This document shows, piece by piece, positions 55,712 through 64,000 of a stretch of 64,000 nucleotides of DNA. Position 1 is the first letter of the stretch. Every line of letters begins with the position of its first letter. The notes under the pieces were generated by a model. It ran no database searches. It saw nothing but the letters and a program-made list of their open reading frames with translations, and was not told the origin of the DNA. The translations under genes were made by a program, and so were the position numbers. The DNA comes from Actinopolyspora lacussalsi (lineage in GTDB: Bacteria > Actinomycetota > Actinomycetes > Mycobacteriales > Pseudonocardiaceae), in contig JAURUC010000001.1 of assembly GCA_030803735.1 (NCBI GenBank), forward strand, positions 4,786,501-4,850,500, in the 5' to 3' direction.

Positions 55712-56782
55712 GTGGAGACGTCGAGGCTCGAGGAGTTGCTCGCCGAGTACACCGAGCTTGAAGGGCGGCTCGCGGATCCGGACGTGCATGCCGACCAGGC
55801 GCGTGCCCGTAAGCTCGGTAAGCGACACGCCGAGTTGACTCCGATCGTGCGCACGGCGCGAGAGCTCGAGAACGCCCGCTCCGACCTGGCCACCGCACGG
55901 GAACTCGCCGACGAGGACCCCGGTCTGGCCAGTGAGGCCGAGCAGCTCGAGCGGCGGATTCCGGAACTGGAGGACAGGCTCGCCGAACTGCTGGCGCCGC
56001 GGGATCAACGCGACGGCTCCGATGTCGTGCTGGAGATCAAGTCCGGCGAGGGCGGCGAGGAGTCGGCGCTGTTCGCCGGTGATCTGCTCCGGATGTATCT
56101 GCGGTTCGCCGAGCGGCAGGGTTGGCATGCCGAGATACTCGGCGCCACCGAATCCGACCTCGGCGGGTACAAGGACGTCATCGCCACGGTCAAGTCCAAG
56201 GGCGAGCCCGGTCTCGAAGGAGTTTGGTCCAAGCTCAAGTTCGAGGGCGGGGTGCACCGGGTGCAGCGTGTTCCCGTCACCGAGTCGCAGGGACGAGTGC
56301 ACACCTCCGCCGCCGGTGTGCTGGTTTACCCGGAGCCGGAGGAGGTCGAGGTCGAGGTCGACGAGAAGGACCTGCGCATCGACGTCTACCGTTCCTCGGG
56401 CCCCGGCGGGCAGAGCGTGAACACGACCGACTCCGCGGTGCGGATCACACACCTGCCCTCGGGTGTCGTGGTGGCTTGCCAGAACGAGAAGTCGCAGCTG
56501 CAGAACAAGCTGCGCGCCATCCAGGTGCTGCGCGCTCGACTGCAGGCCATGGCCGAGGAAGAGGCCGAACGCGAGGTGGCGGAGACACGACGCAGCCAGG
56601 TCCGTACCGTGGATCGCTCGGAGCGGGTGCGTACCTACAACTTCCCGGAGAACCGGATCTCCGACCACCGCATCAACTTCAAGGCGTACAACCTCGACCA
56701 CGTGCTCGAAGGTGAGTTGGATTCGGTGCTCGGCGCGTTGCGTGAGGCCGATCGGAACGAACGGATGCAGGCCGGGGTCTGA
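55712..56782 (+). CDS. prfA: Peptide chain release factor 1
   Basis: 356 residues from GTG 55712 ([17 protein letters not shown], with GGGGAG upstream); a GTG at 55700 is an alternative. It reads UAA/UAG stop codons. The GGQ tripeptide lies in [20 protein letters not shown] (near residue 232). The PxT-type codon-recognition region is earlier, at [17 protein letters not shown]. The glutamine of GGQ is the target of PrmC, encoded next. Confidence 0.96.
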   Translation: METSRLEELLAEYTELEGRLADPDVHADQARARKLGKRHAELTPIVRTARELENARSDLATARELADEDPGLASEAEQLERRIPELEDRLAELLAPRDQRDGSDVVLEIKSGEGGEESALFAGDLLRMYLRFAERQGWHAEILGATESDLGGYKDVIATVKSKGEPGLEGVWSKLKFEGGVHRVQRVPVTESQGRVHTSAAGVLVYPEPEEVEVEVDEKDLRIDVYRSSGPGGQSVNTTDSAVRITHLPSGVVVACQNEKSQLQNKLRAIQVLRARLQAMAEEEAEREVAETRRSQVRTVDRSERVRTYNFPENRISDHRINFKAYNLDHVLEGELDSVLGALREADRNERMQAGV

Positions 56783-56958
56783 TTCCGGTTTCCGCCCGAT
56801 CCGCCGATCGGAGCCCGTGAGTCCGTCCGTGCTCGACCACCGGGAACGCCGGGCCTCGGTTGGTCCGTTCTCGGACGTCTCCGAAGCCTCCGGGGCAGCG
56901 CACGGTGAATCTCGCCGAACTCGCCCCCCGCGAGCATGCTGAAAGGATCGTTACCACC

Positions 56959-57846
56959 GTGGAACGAAAGCCGTTGCGGTTGGCCATCCTGGAAGGCGAG
57001 CGCGTGTTGGCAGCGGCGGGGATTCCCAGTCCACGTGCCGATGTGGAGTCACTCGCGGCTCACCTGCTCGGTGTCGAGCGCCCTCGGTTGCTGCTGCTGC
57101 CACCCCTCGAACCCGCCGTGCTCGACTCGTTGCAGGAGTTGGTACGTCGCCGCGCGGAGCGCGTCCCGCTGCAGCATCTGACCGGTACTGCCGCGCTGGG
57201 GAGCACGACGCTCTCCGTCGGCCCCGGCGTGTTCGTGCCTCGCCCGGAAACCGAGCAGTTGCTGGAATGGGCATTGACCCGCATCCGGTCGGTGCGTGAC
57301 CCCCTCGTGGTCGATCTGTGCAGTGGATCCGGCGCGCTCGCGCTGGCCGTCGCCCGGCAGCGTACCGACGCTCGCGTGCTTGCCGTGGACAACGATCCGG
57401 CCGCGTTGGAATGGGCTCGGTACAACGCCGACTCGCTCCGTACCACCGCGGACACCTCCGTGGAGGTGGTCGCCGGGGACGTCACCGACCCCACCCTGCT
57501 CACCGGGTTCGACGGGATCGTCGACCTGGTGGTCTGCAATCCGCCCTACGTGCCGGAAGGCACTCCGGTGCCTCCGGAGGTGTGGGAGTACGACCCGTAC
57601 ACGGCGGTCTTCGCCGGTCGTGACGGTCTTGAGATCGTGCCGCACGTGCTGACGCGTGCCATCGGCCTGCTGCGTCCCGGTGGGGTTCTCGCGGTCGAGC
57701 ACGACGACACGCACGCCGAGGCGGTGCCCGCGCTCATGAACGACAGCGGGACGCTGACCGAGGTGCGGGATCATTCGGATCTGGCGGGGCGGCCTCGTTT
57801 CGCCACGGCCGAGAAGAAGCCTCAGGGCCCCTCCGGGAGCTCGTGA
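56959..57846 (+). CDS. prmC: Release factor glutamine methyltransferase
   Basis: 295 residues from GTG 56959; GTG 56905 is another possible start. The N-terminal helical domain (LAILEGERVLAAAGIPSPRA) is followed by a SAM-binding fold with VVDLCSGSGALALAVA and the NPPYVPEG active-site motif (near residue 194). It methylates the GGQ glutamine of RF1 and RF2. The prfA-prmC order is conserved. Palindrome B7 lies 56 bases after the stop. Confidence 0.95.
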   Translation: MERKPLRLAILEGERVLAAAGIPSPRADVESLAAHLLGVERPRLLLLPPLEPAVLDSLQELVRRRAERVPLQHLTGTAALGSTTLSVGPGVFVPRPETEQLLEWALTRIRSVRDPLVVDLCSGSGALALAVARQRTDARVLAVDNDPAALEWARYNADSLRTTADTSVEVVAGDVTDPTLLTGFDGIVDLVVCNPPYVPEGTPVPPEVWEYDPYTAVFAGRDGLEIVPHVLTRAIGLLRPGGVLAVEHDDTHAEAVPALMNDSGTLTEVRDHSDLAGRPRFATAEKKPQGPSGSS

Positions 57847-57901
57847 CGGAGCTCCTGCGCGCGGTCGGGCAGCCGTGCACGTGAGTCCGCGCCCCGCGGC
57901 G

Positions 57902-57929
57902 CGGCGATTTCGCGAGAGATCGACGCCGC
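57902..57929 (+). repeat. Dispersed palindrome B, copy B7
   Basis: CGGCGATTTCGCGAGAGATC then GACGCC, downstream of prmC in its orientation. Confidence 0.88.
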
Positions 57930-57949
57930 CCCGAAGCGGTTCCGACGAT

Positions 57950-57992
57950 GTGGGTCAGGATTCCCGCCACGTGGGTCAGGGATTCCCGCCAC
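57950..57992. repeat. 21/22-base tandem duplication covering a stop codon
   Basis: GTGGGTCAGGATTCCCGCCAC (57950-57970) is repeated with one extra G at 57971-57992. The second copy contains the stop codon of the minus-strand hydrolase. Confidence 0.95.
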
Positions 57993-58851
57993 GGTTGAGG
58001 AACTCCCGTAGCGCGGCGTTGAACTCGCCGGGTTTCTCGCGGTGGCACCAGTGGCCGGCTTCGGTGAGCACCCGCAGTTCCGAGCCCGGCACGACATCGG
58101 CCGCCGTTCGGGAGACCTGGAGCGGAACCCGCCGGTCGGCCGCACCGTGGATCAGCATGGTCGGGCAGCGGACACGGTCCAACAGCGGCAGGTGGTTGAC
58201 CCGCATGCTCCGGCTACCCACCGCCTCGAAAAGCCAGTCGGAGAATACCGAATCCGTCCCGCGAAGTTCCGCGAGAACTTCGTCGAGCAGCTGTTCGAGG
58301 TCGGCCACGCGTCCGGGTGCGTGCAGCACACCACGACTCAGGTATCGCCGACACGTCCCCCGGGAAAGCTTCGCCAGCCTCGCGATCGCCGGTCCCGCGA
58401 CGCGGGATCGCAGCATCAGATACATCGGCAGTTGTCCGGCGATCCGGTGTCGCAGGCCGCCGGAGGCGACGAGTACGAGTCCGCTGGCCCGATGCGGATG
58501 GCGCAGTGTGAAACCCGTCACCGCACTGCCCCCGGTGGACAGTCCCACCAGCACCGCCCTCTCGACCCCCCAGAGATCCAGCAGCCAGCGCAGTATCTCC
58601 TCCATCGTGCGCTGTCCGACCCGGCCCGACCAGTTCCGGCTGCCACCGTGCCGGGGAAGATCCGGGACGAAGACGCGGTGGTCCGCCGCCAGGGCCGGAA
58701 TCGTGTGCCGCCAACTGATCATCGCGTTGTCGATGCCGCCACCGTGCACCAACACGATCGCGGGACCCGCCGTGCCTGCCCGGTAGTAGCGGATCGTGCC
58801 CGCCGGGAACTCGGCGTGTTCGGTCGCCGAGCCCTGTGGTGGAGCGGTCAT
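57976..58851 (-). CDS. Alpha/beta hydrolase
   Basis: 291 residues. It has the oxyanion-side motif IVLVHGGGIDNA, VFVPDLPRHGGS, the nucleophile elbow VGLSTGGSAV (Ser near residue 105), PTMLIHGAADRRVP and the final His in TEAGHWCHREKP. No signal peptide, so cytosolic. ATG 58851 has AGGAGG eight bases upstream. It lies antisense between prmC and Sua5, which are usually adjacent. The substrate is unknown. Confidence 0.9.
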   Translation of the reverse strand: MTAPPQGSATEHAEFPAGTIRYYRAGTAGPAIVLVHGGGIDNAMISWRHTIPALAADHRVFVPDLPRHGGSRNWSGRVGQRTMEEILRWLLDLWGVERAVLVGLSTGGSAVTGFTLRHPHRASGLVLVASGGLRHRIAGQLPMYLMLRSRVAGPAIARLAKLSRGTCRRYLSRGVLHAPGRVADLEQLLDEVLAELRGTDSVFSDWLFEAVGSRSMRVNHLPLLDRVRCPTMLIHGAADRRVPLQVSRTAADVVPGSELRVLTEAGHWCHREKPGEFNAALREFLNRGGNP

Positions 58852-58972
58852 GGGGTGTCCTCCTGGAACCGTTGTCGACCCTGGCGAGGAAGATCGCCCG
58901 GACATGTTGCCCGATGTGCGGGTGAGGTACCACTCGCAGCCGAGTTTCGGGCGCGTGCCAGGATTTGGGACT

Positions 58973-59620
58973 GTGAGCACGGTCTATGATTGCGACAGCC
59001 CGGACGGTCGCAGTGCCGGCCTGAGCAGGGCTGCGAGTTCGTTGCGCGGCGGTGGACTGGTTGTCCTGCCGACCGACACGGTTTACGGAATCGGTGCGGA
59101 CGCGTTCGACCCGGAGGCGGTCCGCGCACTGCTCTCGGCGAAGGGACGCGGCCCCGACATGCCCGTTCCGGTGCTGGTTGGCTCTTGGAACACCGTCGAC
59201 GGGTTGGTCATGTCCGTGCCGCGGCAGGCCAGGGCACTCATCGAGGCGTTCTGGCCCGGTGGGCTTTCGCTGGTTCTACCGCAGGCACCCTCCCTGTCCT
59301 GGGACCTGGGGGAGACCCGTGGCACGGTCAACCTCCGGATGCCGCTGCACCCGGTGGCCCTGGATCTGTTGCGCGAGGTCGGCCCCATGGCTGTTTCGAG
59401 TGCCAACACCACCGGCAATCCCCCCGCCGCCACCGTGGAGCAGGCGCGGGAGCAGCTCGGTGAGGCCGTTCCGGTCTATCTGGACGGCGGGCCCTCCGGC
59501 GAACCCGTCGCTTCCACGATCGTGGACCTTACCGGGGATCAGCCGCGGGTGCTGCGTGAAGGAGCGGTCGGTCGGGACGAGCTGGCCGCCGAACTGGGTG
59601 TCGAGCTACCGGTGGAGTAA
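58973..59620 (+). CDS. L-threonylcarbamoyladenylate synthase (Sua5/TsaC)
   Basis: 215 residues of the YrdC/Sua5 fold: GGLVVLPTDTVYGIGADAFD, KGRGPDMPVPVLVGSW, FWPGGLSLVLP and SSANTTGNPPA. It makes threonylcarbamoyl-AMP from threonine, bicarbonate and ATP for tRNA t6A37. The C-terminal Sua5 domain of the long form is absent. GTG start at 58973; the longer ORF overlaps the divergent hydrolase start. Confidence 0.94.
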   Translation: MSTVYDCDSPDGRSAGLSRAASSLRGGGLVVLPTDTVYGIGADAFDPEAVRALLSAKGRGPDMPVPVLVGSWNTVDGLVMSVPRQARALIEAFWPGGLSLVLPQAPSLSWDLGETRGTVNLRMPLHPVALDLLREVGPMAVSSANTTGNPPAATVEQAREQLGEAVPVYLDGGPSGEPVASTIVDLTGDQPRVLREGAVGRDELAAELGVELPVE

Positions 59621-59934
59621 CACGCCGTTCGTCTCGTACCGCTGTTCGTCCGACCCGCTCCTCCCGCGGACGGGTGAGTAGCCGCTGCGTGGAACTCGTG
59701 TCACTCTGCGCCGTGCGGGGTATTGACCTGCTGAAACGGCGCCGCGGTGATGTCCCGAGATCGTCGGTGCGGACCCGCGCGGCGTGCCGCACCGCTTCTC
59801 GATAGCGTGAACGAGCGTGCGCGGCCAGTGGACGACGCCTTCGTCCCGTGCCGCGCGGTTGTCGGCAACGGCGCGTCGGCGCGGTTGCGCCGGTTTTCGT
59901 GTTCGCCCCGGAAAATGACGAGGAGCAACCAACG

Positions 59935-59994
59935 GTGACTGTGCTGTCGTGGGATCAAAGCGGTGTCGTACGCCACGTTCCCACGCACGGCTAG
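59935..59994 (+). CDS. Possible 19-codon ORF immediately before wecA
   Basis: GTG at 59935 has AGGAG about nine bases upstream, a better site than that of wecA. It encodes MTVLSWDQSGVVRHVPTHG, and its stop (59992-59994) is directly followed by an in-frame GTG of wecA at 59995. It may be a leader that couples translation to wecA, or chance. In 59621-59934 I see nothing else I can support. Confidence 0.3.
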   Translation: MTVLSWDQSGVVRHVPTHG

Positions 59995-60003
59995 GTGGCG
60001 ACG

Positions 60004-61143
60004 ATGGATACCGTCCCCTCCTGGGCGCCGGTCGGGGTGCCCGCACGCGAGTACTTGCTGGTGTGCCTGACTTCCGCGGCCGTGACTTTCCTGCTCACCG
60101 GGCTGATCCGGATTTTCGCCATCCGCGGCCGTGCCGTGGCACATCCCAGACGCCGGGACGTGCACTCGACCCCCATCCCCAGGATGGGCGGGGTCGCGAT
60201 GTACTTCGGCGTGCTCGGCGGCATGTTCCTCGCCGGTAACCTGCCCGCTCTCTCCCGCGGGTTCGACTACTCCAACGACGCGCTCGCCGTGATCTTCGCC
60301 GGTGGGCTGATCACGCTCGTCGGCGCGCTGGACGACCGCTTCGAACTCGATTCGTGGACCAAGCTGGCTGGTCAGGTCACCGCGGCGGGGATTCTGGTGC
60401 TGATGGGCGTGCAGTGGTACATGCTGCCCGGCGGCCAGGGCGGTGAGTCCGGTTCGGTGCTGGTGCTCAGCGGAAACCAGGGGCAGCTGCTGACGGTGCT
60501 GTTGACCGTGGCCATGGTCAACGCGATGAACTTCGTCGACGGGTTGGACGGTCTCGCCTCCGGCATAGGTCTGATAGCCGCCAGCGCGACCTGTGCGTTC
60601 TGCCTGGGGCTGCTCAACGACCAGGGTGGCGACGTCACGGCTTATCCGCCCGCGCTCATCGCGGCGACCATAGCCGGTGCCTGTCTCGGTTTCCTGCCGC
60701 ACAACTTCCAGCCCGCCCGCATCTTCATGGGTGACTCGGGATCCATGCTGATCGGGCTGATGCTCGCCTCGGCCAGCACCACCGCCGCGGGCAAGATGGA
60801 CCCCACGAGCCTGGACGCCTTCGGGCTGTTCGCTCCGTTGTTGGTGGTGGCGGCGGTGCTGTTCGTGCCGCTGCTCGACCTGAGCCTGGCCGTGGTGCGC
60901 AGGACCAGGGCGGGTAAGAGCCCGTTCCACGCCGACAAGATGCACTTGCACCACCGGTTGCTGGAGCTGGGGCACTCGCAACGGCGTGCGGTGCTGCTCA
61001 TCTATCTGTGGGCCGGGGTGGTCGCGTTCGGTGCCGTCTCGCTCACGCTGTTCGACGATATGCTCCTCGTGGCATGGGCTGTGGGCTTCGCGGTGCTCGT
61101 AGCGGGTACCGTATCCGCGATACCCCGAATGAGGACCAAGTAG
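60004..61143 (+). CDS. wecA: WecA/MraY-family polyprenyl-phosphate GlcNAc-1-phosphate transferase
   Basis: 379 residues with about 11 membrane helices. It has HSTPIPRMGGVAMYFG, the aspartate-rich VGALDDRFELD, the NFVDGLDGLASG motif, RIFMGDSGSMLIG and the HADKMHLHHRLLELGHS cytoplasmic loop. It transfers a sugar phosphate to decaprenyl phosphate, the start of arabinogalactan or teichoic/O-polymer linkers. Start ATG 60004 has AGGTGG upstream; GTG 59995 is an alternative. Its place before atpI is conserved in actinobacteria. Confidence 0.94.
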   Translation: MDTVPSWAPVGVPAREYLLVCLTSAAVTFLLTGLIRIFAIRGRAVAHPRRRDVHSTPIPRMGGVAMYFGVLGGMFLAGNLPALSRGFDYSNDALAVIFAGGLITLVGALDDRFELDSWTKLAGQVTAAGILVLMGVQWYMLPGGQGGESGSVLVLSGNQGQLLTVLLTVAMVNAMNFVDGLDGLASGIGLIAASATCAFCLGLLNDQGGDVTAYPPALIAATIAGACLGFLPHNFQPARIFMGDSGSMLIGLMLASASTTAAGKMDPTSLDAFGLFAPLLVVAAVLFVPLLDLSLAVVRRTRAGKSPFHADKMHLHHRLLELGHSQRRAVLLIYLWAGVVAFGAVSLTLFDDMLLVAWAVGFAVLVAGTVSAIPRMRTK

Positions 61144-61163
61144 AACTTCGCGGCGGGAGAGTG

Positions 61164-61643
61164 ATGACGGAAGCGACCGGAACGCCCGACGACACCGACC
61201 GGCCCACGGCCGAGGAGACGAATCCACACGCCCGGACGGTGCGCCGGTTGGCCGCGGCCATGCTTCGCGCCGCCGTGCTGCCGGGCGCCCTGGCCGTGCT
61301 GTTGTGTACGGTCGTCGCCGCTTTCCTGACAGGGATGCCGGGGCTGCTGGGCGGGTTGATCGGTGGCGCGGTGGCTTTCGGTTCGTCGCTGCTCACGCTG
61401 TGGTTGATGCGAAGTACGGCCGATTTTCACCCGATGTTCGTGATGGTGGCCGCGCTGGGCGGCTACATCGGGAAGATGATCGTGCTGTTCGTGGTGGTGA
61501 CCCTGCTGCGTGGGCTCGACTTCGTCCACGTGGATTCCGTGGCGCTGACGATACTGGTCACGGTCCTGGTGTGGACCGCGGCCGAGGTGCGCGGCTTCCG
61601 CAAAACCAGGACTCCCACGATCGCGGTGGCGGACCGCTCCTGA
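61164..61643 (+). CDS. atpI: ATP synthase protein I
   Basis: 159 residues with four membrane helices (about 35-150), an acidic N-terminus and a short cytoplasmic tail. Position directly before atpB fits AtpI, a chaperone-like helper of c-ring assembly or magnesium uptake. ATG 61164 after GGGAGA. The sequence is poorly conserved, as is usual, so the call rests partly on context. 61644-61921 holds the probable atpB leader. Confidence 0.82.
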   Translation: MTEATGTPDDTDRPTAEETNPHARTVRRLAAAMLRAAVLPGALAVLLCTVVAAFLTGMPGLLGGLIGGAVAFGSSLLTLWLMRSTADFHPMFVMVAALGGYIGKMIVLFVVVTLLRGLDFVHVDSVALTILVTVLVWTAAEVRGFRKTRTPTIAVADRS

Positions 61644-61921
61644 ACGAACCGACTCGCCCCGGGAAACGCGTCCTGGCGTGTGGGCGTTACGACCGTTTTA
61701 TTACCGAATGGTAGGGTTCGCTGCGCAGGTAACTCGGGTTTCGACACGAGTACGTCCTCCGCTCCCGGGGGTCGTGGTCCGTCCCGTGGGGCTTGCCTGG
61801 CGGAACCTGCCCGGTGGGAGGGCCCCTTAGTCCTCGATCGTGTATCAGGTACGTTGAGTGCAAATCGTGACGATTCCCCCGGTGGAGTTAGCTCCAGCCG
61901 GGAGAACCGGAAGGAGCCCAG

Positions 61922-62701
61922 TTGGGCGCGCTGGTGTTGAGCCAGGGCGGAACTTTCGAGCCGCCCGGTGTCGATAGCTTTTTCCTCCCGCCGATCTTTG
62001 GTGAAGTCACCAAGCCGATCGTGCTCGTAGTGCTCTCGGCTGTCATCGTCGGTGCGTACTTCTTGATTGCCACCCGCAATCTCAAGTTGGTACCTGGCAA
62101 GGCTCAGTTCGCGGCGGAGTACATCTACGACTTCAGCAGGAACACGATCGCCAGGGATCAGATCGGGGCGCAGCACTTCCGCCCCTTCATCGGGCTGATC
62201 TTCGGGCTGTTCACCTTCATCCTGGTGAACAACCTGTTCGGGATCATTCCGCTGATCCAGTACCCCACGATGGCCAAGATCGGTTTCCCGATCGCACTGT
62301 TCCTCATGGTCTACGTCGTTATCCACACCGTGGGATTCCGGCGGCACGGCTTCCTGGGGTACTTCAAGCATGTGATGTTCCCCCCGGGGGTACCCAAGCC
62401 GGTCTACGTTCTGCTGGCCCCCATCGAGTTCCTGCAGAAGTTCCTGTTTCAGCCGGCGGCGCTGGCCATCCGAGTCTTCGCGGCCATGTTCGCCGGACAC
62501 CTCATTCTGCTGGTGTTCACCCTCGGTGGGCAGTTCCTGCTGCTCGAGGGGAGTGCGCTGCTCAAGCCGGTTTCCATCGTCAGCTTCGCCTTCGCGATCC
62601 TTCTGACCTTCGCCGAGGCCTTGATTCAGGTCTTGCAGGCGTACATTTTCGCGGTGCTCACCGCCAACTTCATCGGTGCCGCACTCGCGCAAGACCACTG
62701 A
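61922..62701 (+). CDS. atpB: ATP synthase F0 subunit a
   Basis: 259 residues with five or six helices. It has FRPFIGLIFGLFTFILVNNL, the essential-Arg helix ALAIRVFAAMFAGHL and the last helix EALIQVLQAYIFAVLTANF. It forms the proton half-channels against the c-ring. TTG start at 61922 with AAGGAG. First of the F0 genes a-c-b-delta. Confidence 0.97.
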   Translation: MGALVLSQGGTFEPPGVDSFFLPPIFGEVTKPIVLVVLSAVIVGAYFLIATRNLKLVPGKAQFAAEYIYDFSRNTIARDQIGAQHFRPFIGLIFGLFTFILVNNLFGIIPLIQYPTMAKIGFPIALFLMVYVVIHTVGFRRHGFLGYFKHVMFPPGVPKPVYVLLAPIEFLQKFLFQPAALAIRVFAAMFAGHLILLVFTLGGQFLLLEGSALLKPVSIVSFAFAILLTFAEALIQVLQAYIFAVLTANFIGAALAQDH

Positions 62702-62761
62702 AGGACAGATCGAGACCTCACGATCCGCGAGTTATGCGGACCGAGTTGAAAGGTAGTAACA

Positions 62762-63019
62762 GTGAGTAACATCGTTCTTGCACAGGCTGCGGAGACCGCA
62801 AGCAACATCAACCCTGGTCTGGCCGCCATCGGCTACGGCCTCGGTGCGATCGGTCCCGGTATCGGCGTTGGTCTGATCTGGTCGGCCGTTATCAACGGAA
62901 CCGCTCGCCAGCCCGAGGCGCAGGGCCAGCTGATGGGTATCGCCTGGATCTCCTTCGTTCTGGTCGAGGTGCTGGCGCTGATCGGTCTGGTCATCTACTT
63001 CATCGCTTCCGCCGCCTGA
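62762..63019 (+). CDS. atpE: ATP synthase F0 subunit c
   Basis: 85 residues, two helices: GLAAIGYGLGAIGPGIGVGL and LVEVLALIGLVIYFIA, joined by the polar loop GTARQPEAQG. The ion-binding carboxylate is the Glu in VLVEVLAL. Proton-type, with no sodium-binding motif seen. GTG start at 62762 after AAAGG. Confidence 0.98.
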   Translation: MSNIVLAQAAETASNINPGLAAIGYGLGAIGPGIGVGLIWSAVINGTARQPEAQGQLMGIAWISFVLVEVLALIGLVIYFIASAA

Positions 63020-63052
63020 GTCTGACAGCTTGACGGGTTGGGAGAAGTCCTG

Positions 63053-63607
63053 ATGGAGAACAAGATGGTGCTGGCAGCGGAGGGCCACAATCCGATTCTG
63101 CCCGCCCCGGCCGAGATAATCGTCGGTTTCGTCGCGTTCGCCGCCCTCCTCTTCGTGCTCTACAGGTACGCCGTTCCACGCTTCGAGAAGGTCTACCAGG
63201 AGCGCAGCGAGCGGATCGAGGGTGGCATCGCCCGTGCCGAGGAGGCGCAGGCCGAGGCACAGCGCACCCTGGAGCAGTACAAGGCACAGCTCGCCGAGGC
63301 ACGCGCGGAGGCCGCCAGGATTCGCGACGACGCCCGTGCCGAGGGGCAGCAGATCCTGGACGAGATGCGTTCGCAGGCTCAGGAGGAGAGCGACCGCATC
63401 ATCAGCCAGGGGCAGGCACAGCTCGCCGCGCAGCGTTCGCAGGTCATCGCGGAGCTGCGTGAGGATCTCGGCAGGCAGGCCGTTGATCTGGCGAGCAAGG
63501 TCGTCGGTGAATCCCTCGAGGACGAGGCCCGGCGGCGCGGCACGGTGGACCGGTTCCTGGACGAGCTGGACGCCGCTTCCGCCCCGTCGACATCGGCCAA
63601 CAGCTGA
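63053..63607 (+). CDS. atpF: ATP synthase F0 subunit b
   Basis: 184 residues. One N-terminal helix ([20 protein letters not shown]) is followed by a long charged coiled coil rich in Glu, Ala, Arg and Gln that forms the peripheral stalk. ATG 63053 with GGAGAAG. Normal length; not fused to delta as in mycobacteria. Confidence 0.96.
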   Translation: MENKMVLAAEGHNPILPAPAEIIVGFVAFAALLFVLYRYAVPRFEKVYQERSERIEGGIARAEEAQAEAQRTLEQYKAQLAEARAEAARIRDDARAEGQQILDEMRSQAQEESDRIISQGQAQLAAQRSQVIAELREDLGRQAVDLASKVVGESLEDEARRRGTVDRFLDELDAASAPSTSANS

Positions 63608-63678
63608 ACGGTTCCGACCGTTCGGTCGAAGGTCGAAGGGACGTAAGTGATGGGCCCAGGAGAGAAAGGCGTGCAGAG

Positions 63679-64000
63679 TTGAGCACCCTCGTGAACGCCG
63701 CGAGTCGCGATGCCCTGGCAGCCAGCGAGCTGCAGCTGTTGCAGGCCACTGACGGGGCAGGACCCGCGGAGATCACCGGGCTCGCCGAGGAGTTGTTCGG
63801 GGTCGCCGCGCTACTGCGCGGCGAGTCCGCCCTGCGGCGTGCTCTTGCCGATGCCGCCACCCCCGCTGAGTCCAGGCAAGGTTTGGTCCGCGAACTGCTG
63901 ACCGATCACCTCGGTGCACGGGCGCTGCCGGTGGTCACCGAGGCGGTGGGAGTTCGCTGGTCGTACCCCGGTGACCTGGTGCACGGTCTCGAACGGCTCG
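63679..64000 (+). CDS. atpH: ATP synthase delta subunit, 5' part (runs off the window)
   Basis: TTG at 63679 opens a frame, without a stop, to base 64000 (107 codons). It reads [20 protein letters not shown] and then [20 protein letters not shown], the helical N-terminal part of delta. The ribosome site is AAAGG. It links the b subunits to F1. The start of the rest of the atp operon lies beyond the window. Confidence 0.92.
   Translation, partial: MSTLVNAASRDALAASELQLLQATDGAGPAEITGLAEELFGVAALLRGESALRRALADAATPAESRQGLVRELLTDHLGARALPVVTEAVGVRWSYPGDLVHGLERL

Noticed and set aside
59747..59938. 63-codon ORF upstream of wecA
   Set aside because: Arg-rich shadow-like composition, no ribosome site and no family; the short ORF at 59935 has a better start signal.
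61463..62698. 411-codon minus-strand ORF opposite atpI/atpB
   Set aside because: Covers two well-defined ATP synthase genes on the other strand; Glu/Gln/Asp-rich shadow.

Overview
The window is high-GC DNA from an actinomycete. Codon third positions are almost all G or C, and GTG and TTG starts are common. The gene orders argS-lysA-hom-thrC-thrB, rho-rpmE-prfA-prmC-Sua5-wecA and atpI-B-E-F-H are typical of Actinobacteria. Rho carries the long Arg/Asp/Gly-rich insertion seen in that phylum. The overall style fits a Pseudonocardiales genome (Saccharopolyspora- or Actinopolyspora-like), but the genus is a guess. I see no prophage, insertion sequence, CRISPR array or rRNA.

Bases 1-31000 are accessory metabolism. 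After the 3' end of a class A penicillin-binding protein come a CPBP protease and metE behind a cobalamin riboswitch. A serine hydrolase and a sugar-acid catabolic locus follow: an SSS symporter, a small membrane protein, an IclR regulator, and an operon of a U32-like protein, an enolase-superfamily dehydratase, a zinc dehydrogenase and a ketoglutarate-semialdehyde-type dehydrogenase. Next are a secreted GH74 xyloglucanase and a secreted sugar dehydrogenase that share a perfect CebR-type operator, a patatin-like protein, and a urease operon (ureABCFGD, no ureE).

Bases 27833-36420 hold the most interesting locus. A second cobalamin riboswitch heads a seven-gene minus-strand operon in which every junction is a 4-base start/stop overlap. 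The genes encode a DUF364-type putative metal-chelation protein, a cysteine-synthase/SbnA-like PLP enzyme, an MFS transporter, and a peptide/nickel-type ABC importer (lipoprotein, two permeases, fused double ATPase). I read this as a cobalt-chelate (metallophore) synthesis, export and re-uptake system that switches on when cobalamin is low, alongside metE.

Bases 36500-45400 hold a GNAT acetyltransferase, a PAS-PAS-GGDEF-EAL protein with a degenerate GGDEF motif, a secreted lipase, a DHA2-family MFS exporter with a possible leader peptide, a secreted esterase, tRNA-Arg(CCG) and a CDF metal exporter. From 45453 to the end is conserved housekeeping: arginyl-tRNA synthetase, lysine and threonine synthesis, Rho, L31, RF1 and its methylase, TsaC/Sua5, WecA and the ATP synthase F0 genes into atpH.

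Two families of dispersed palindromic repeats stand out. Family A is a roughly 100-base imperfect hairpin (three full copies, one half copy). Family B is a roughly 25-base palindrome built on GATTTCGCGAGAAATC (seven clear copies, one decayed). All lie between genes, and nearly all lie just downstream of stop codons in the orientation of the upstream gene.
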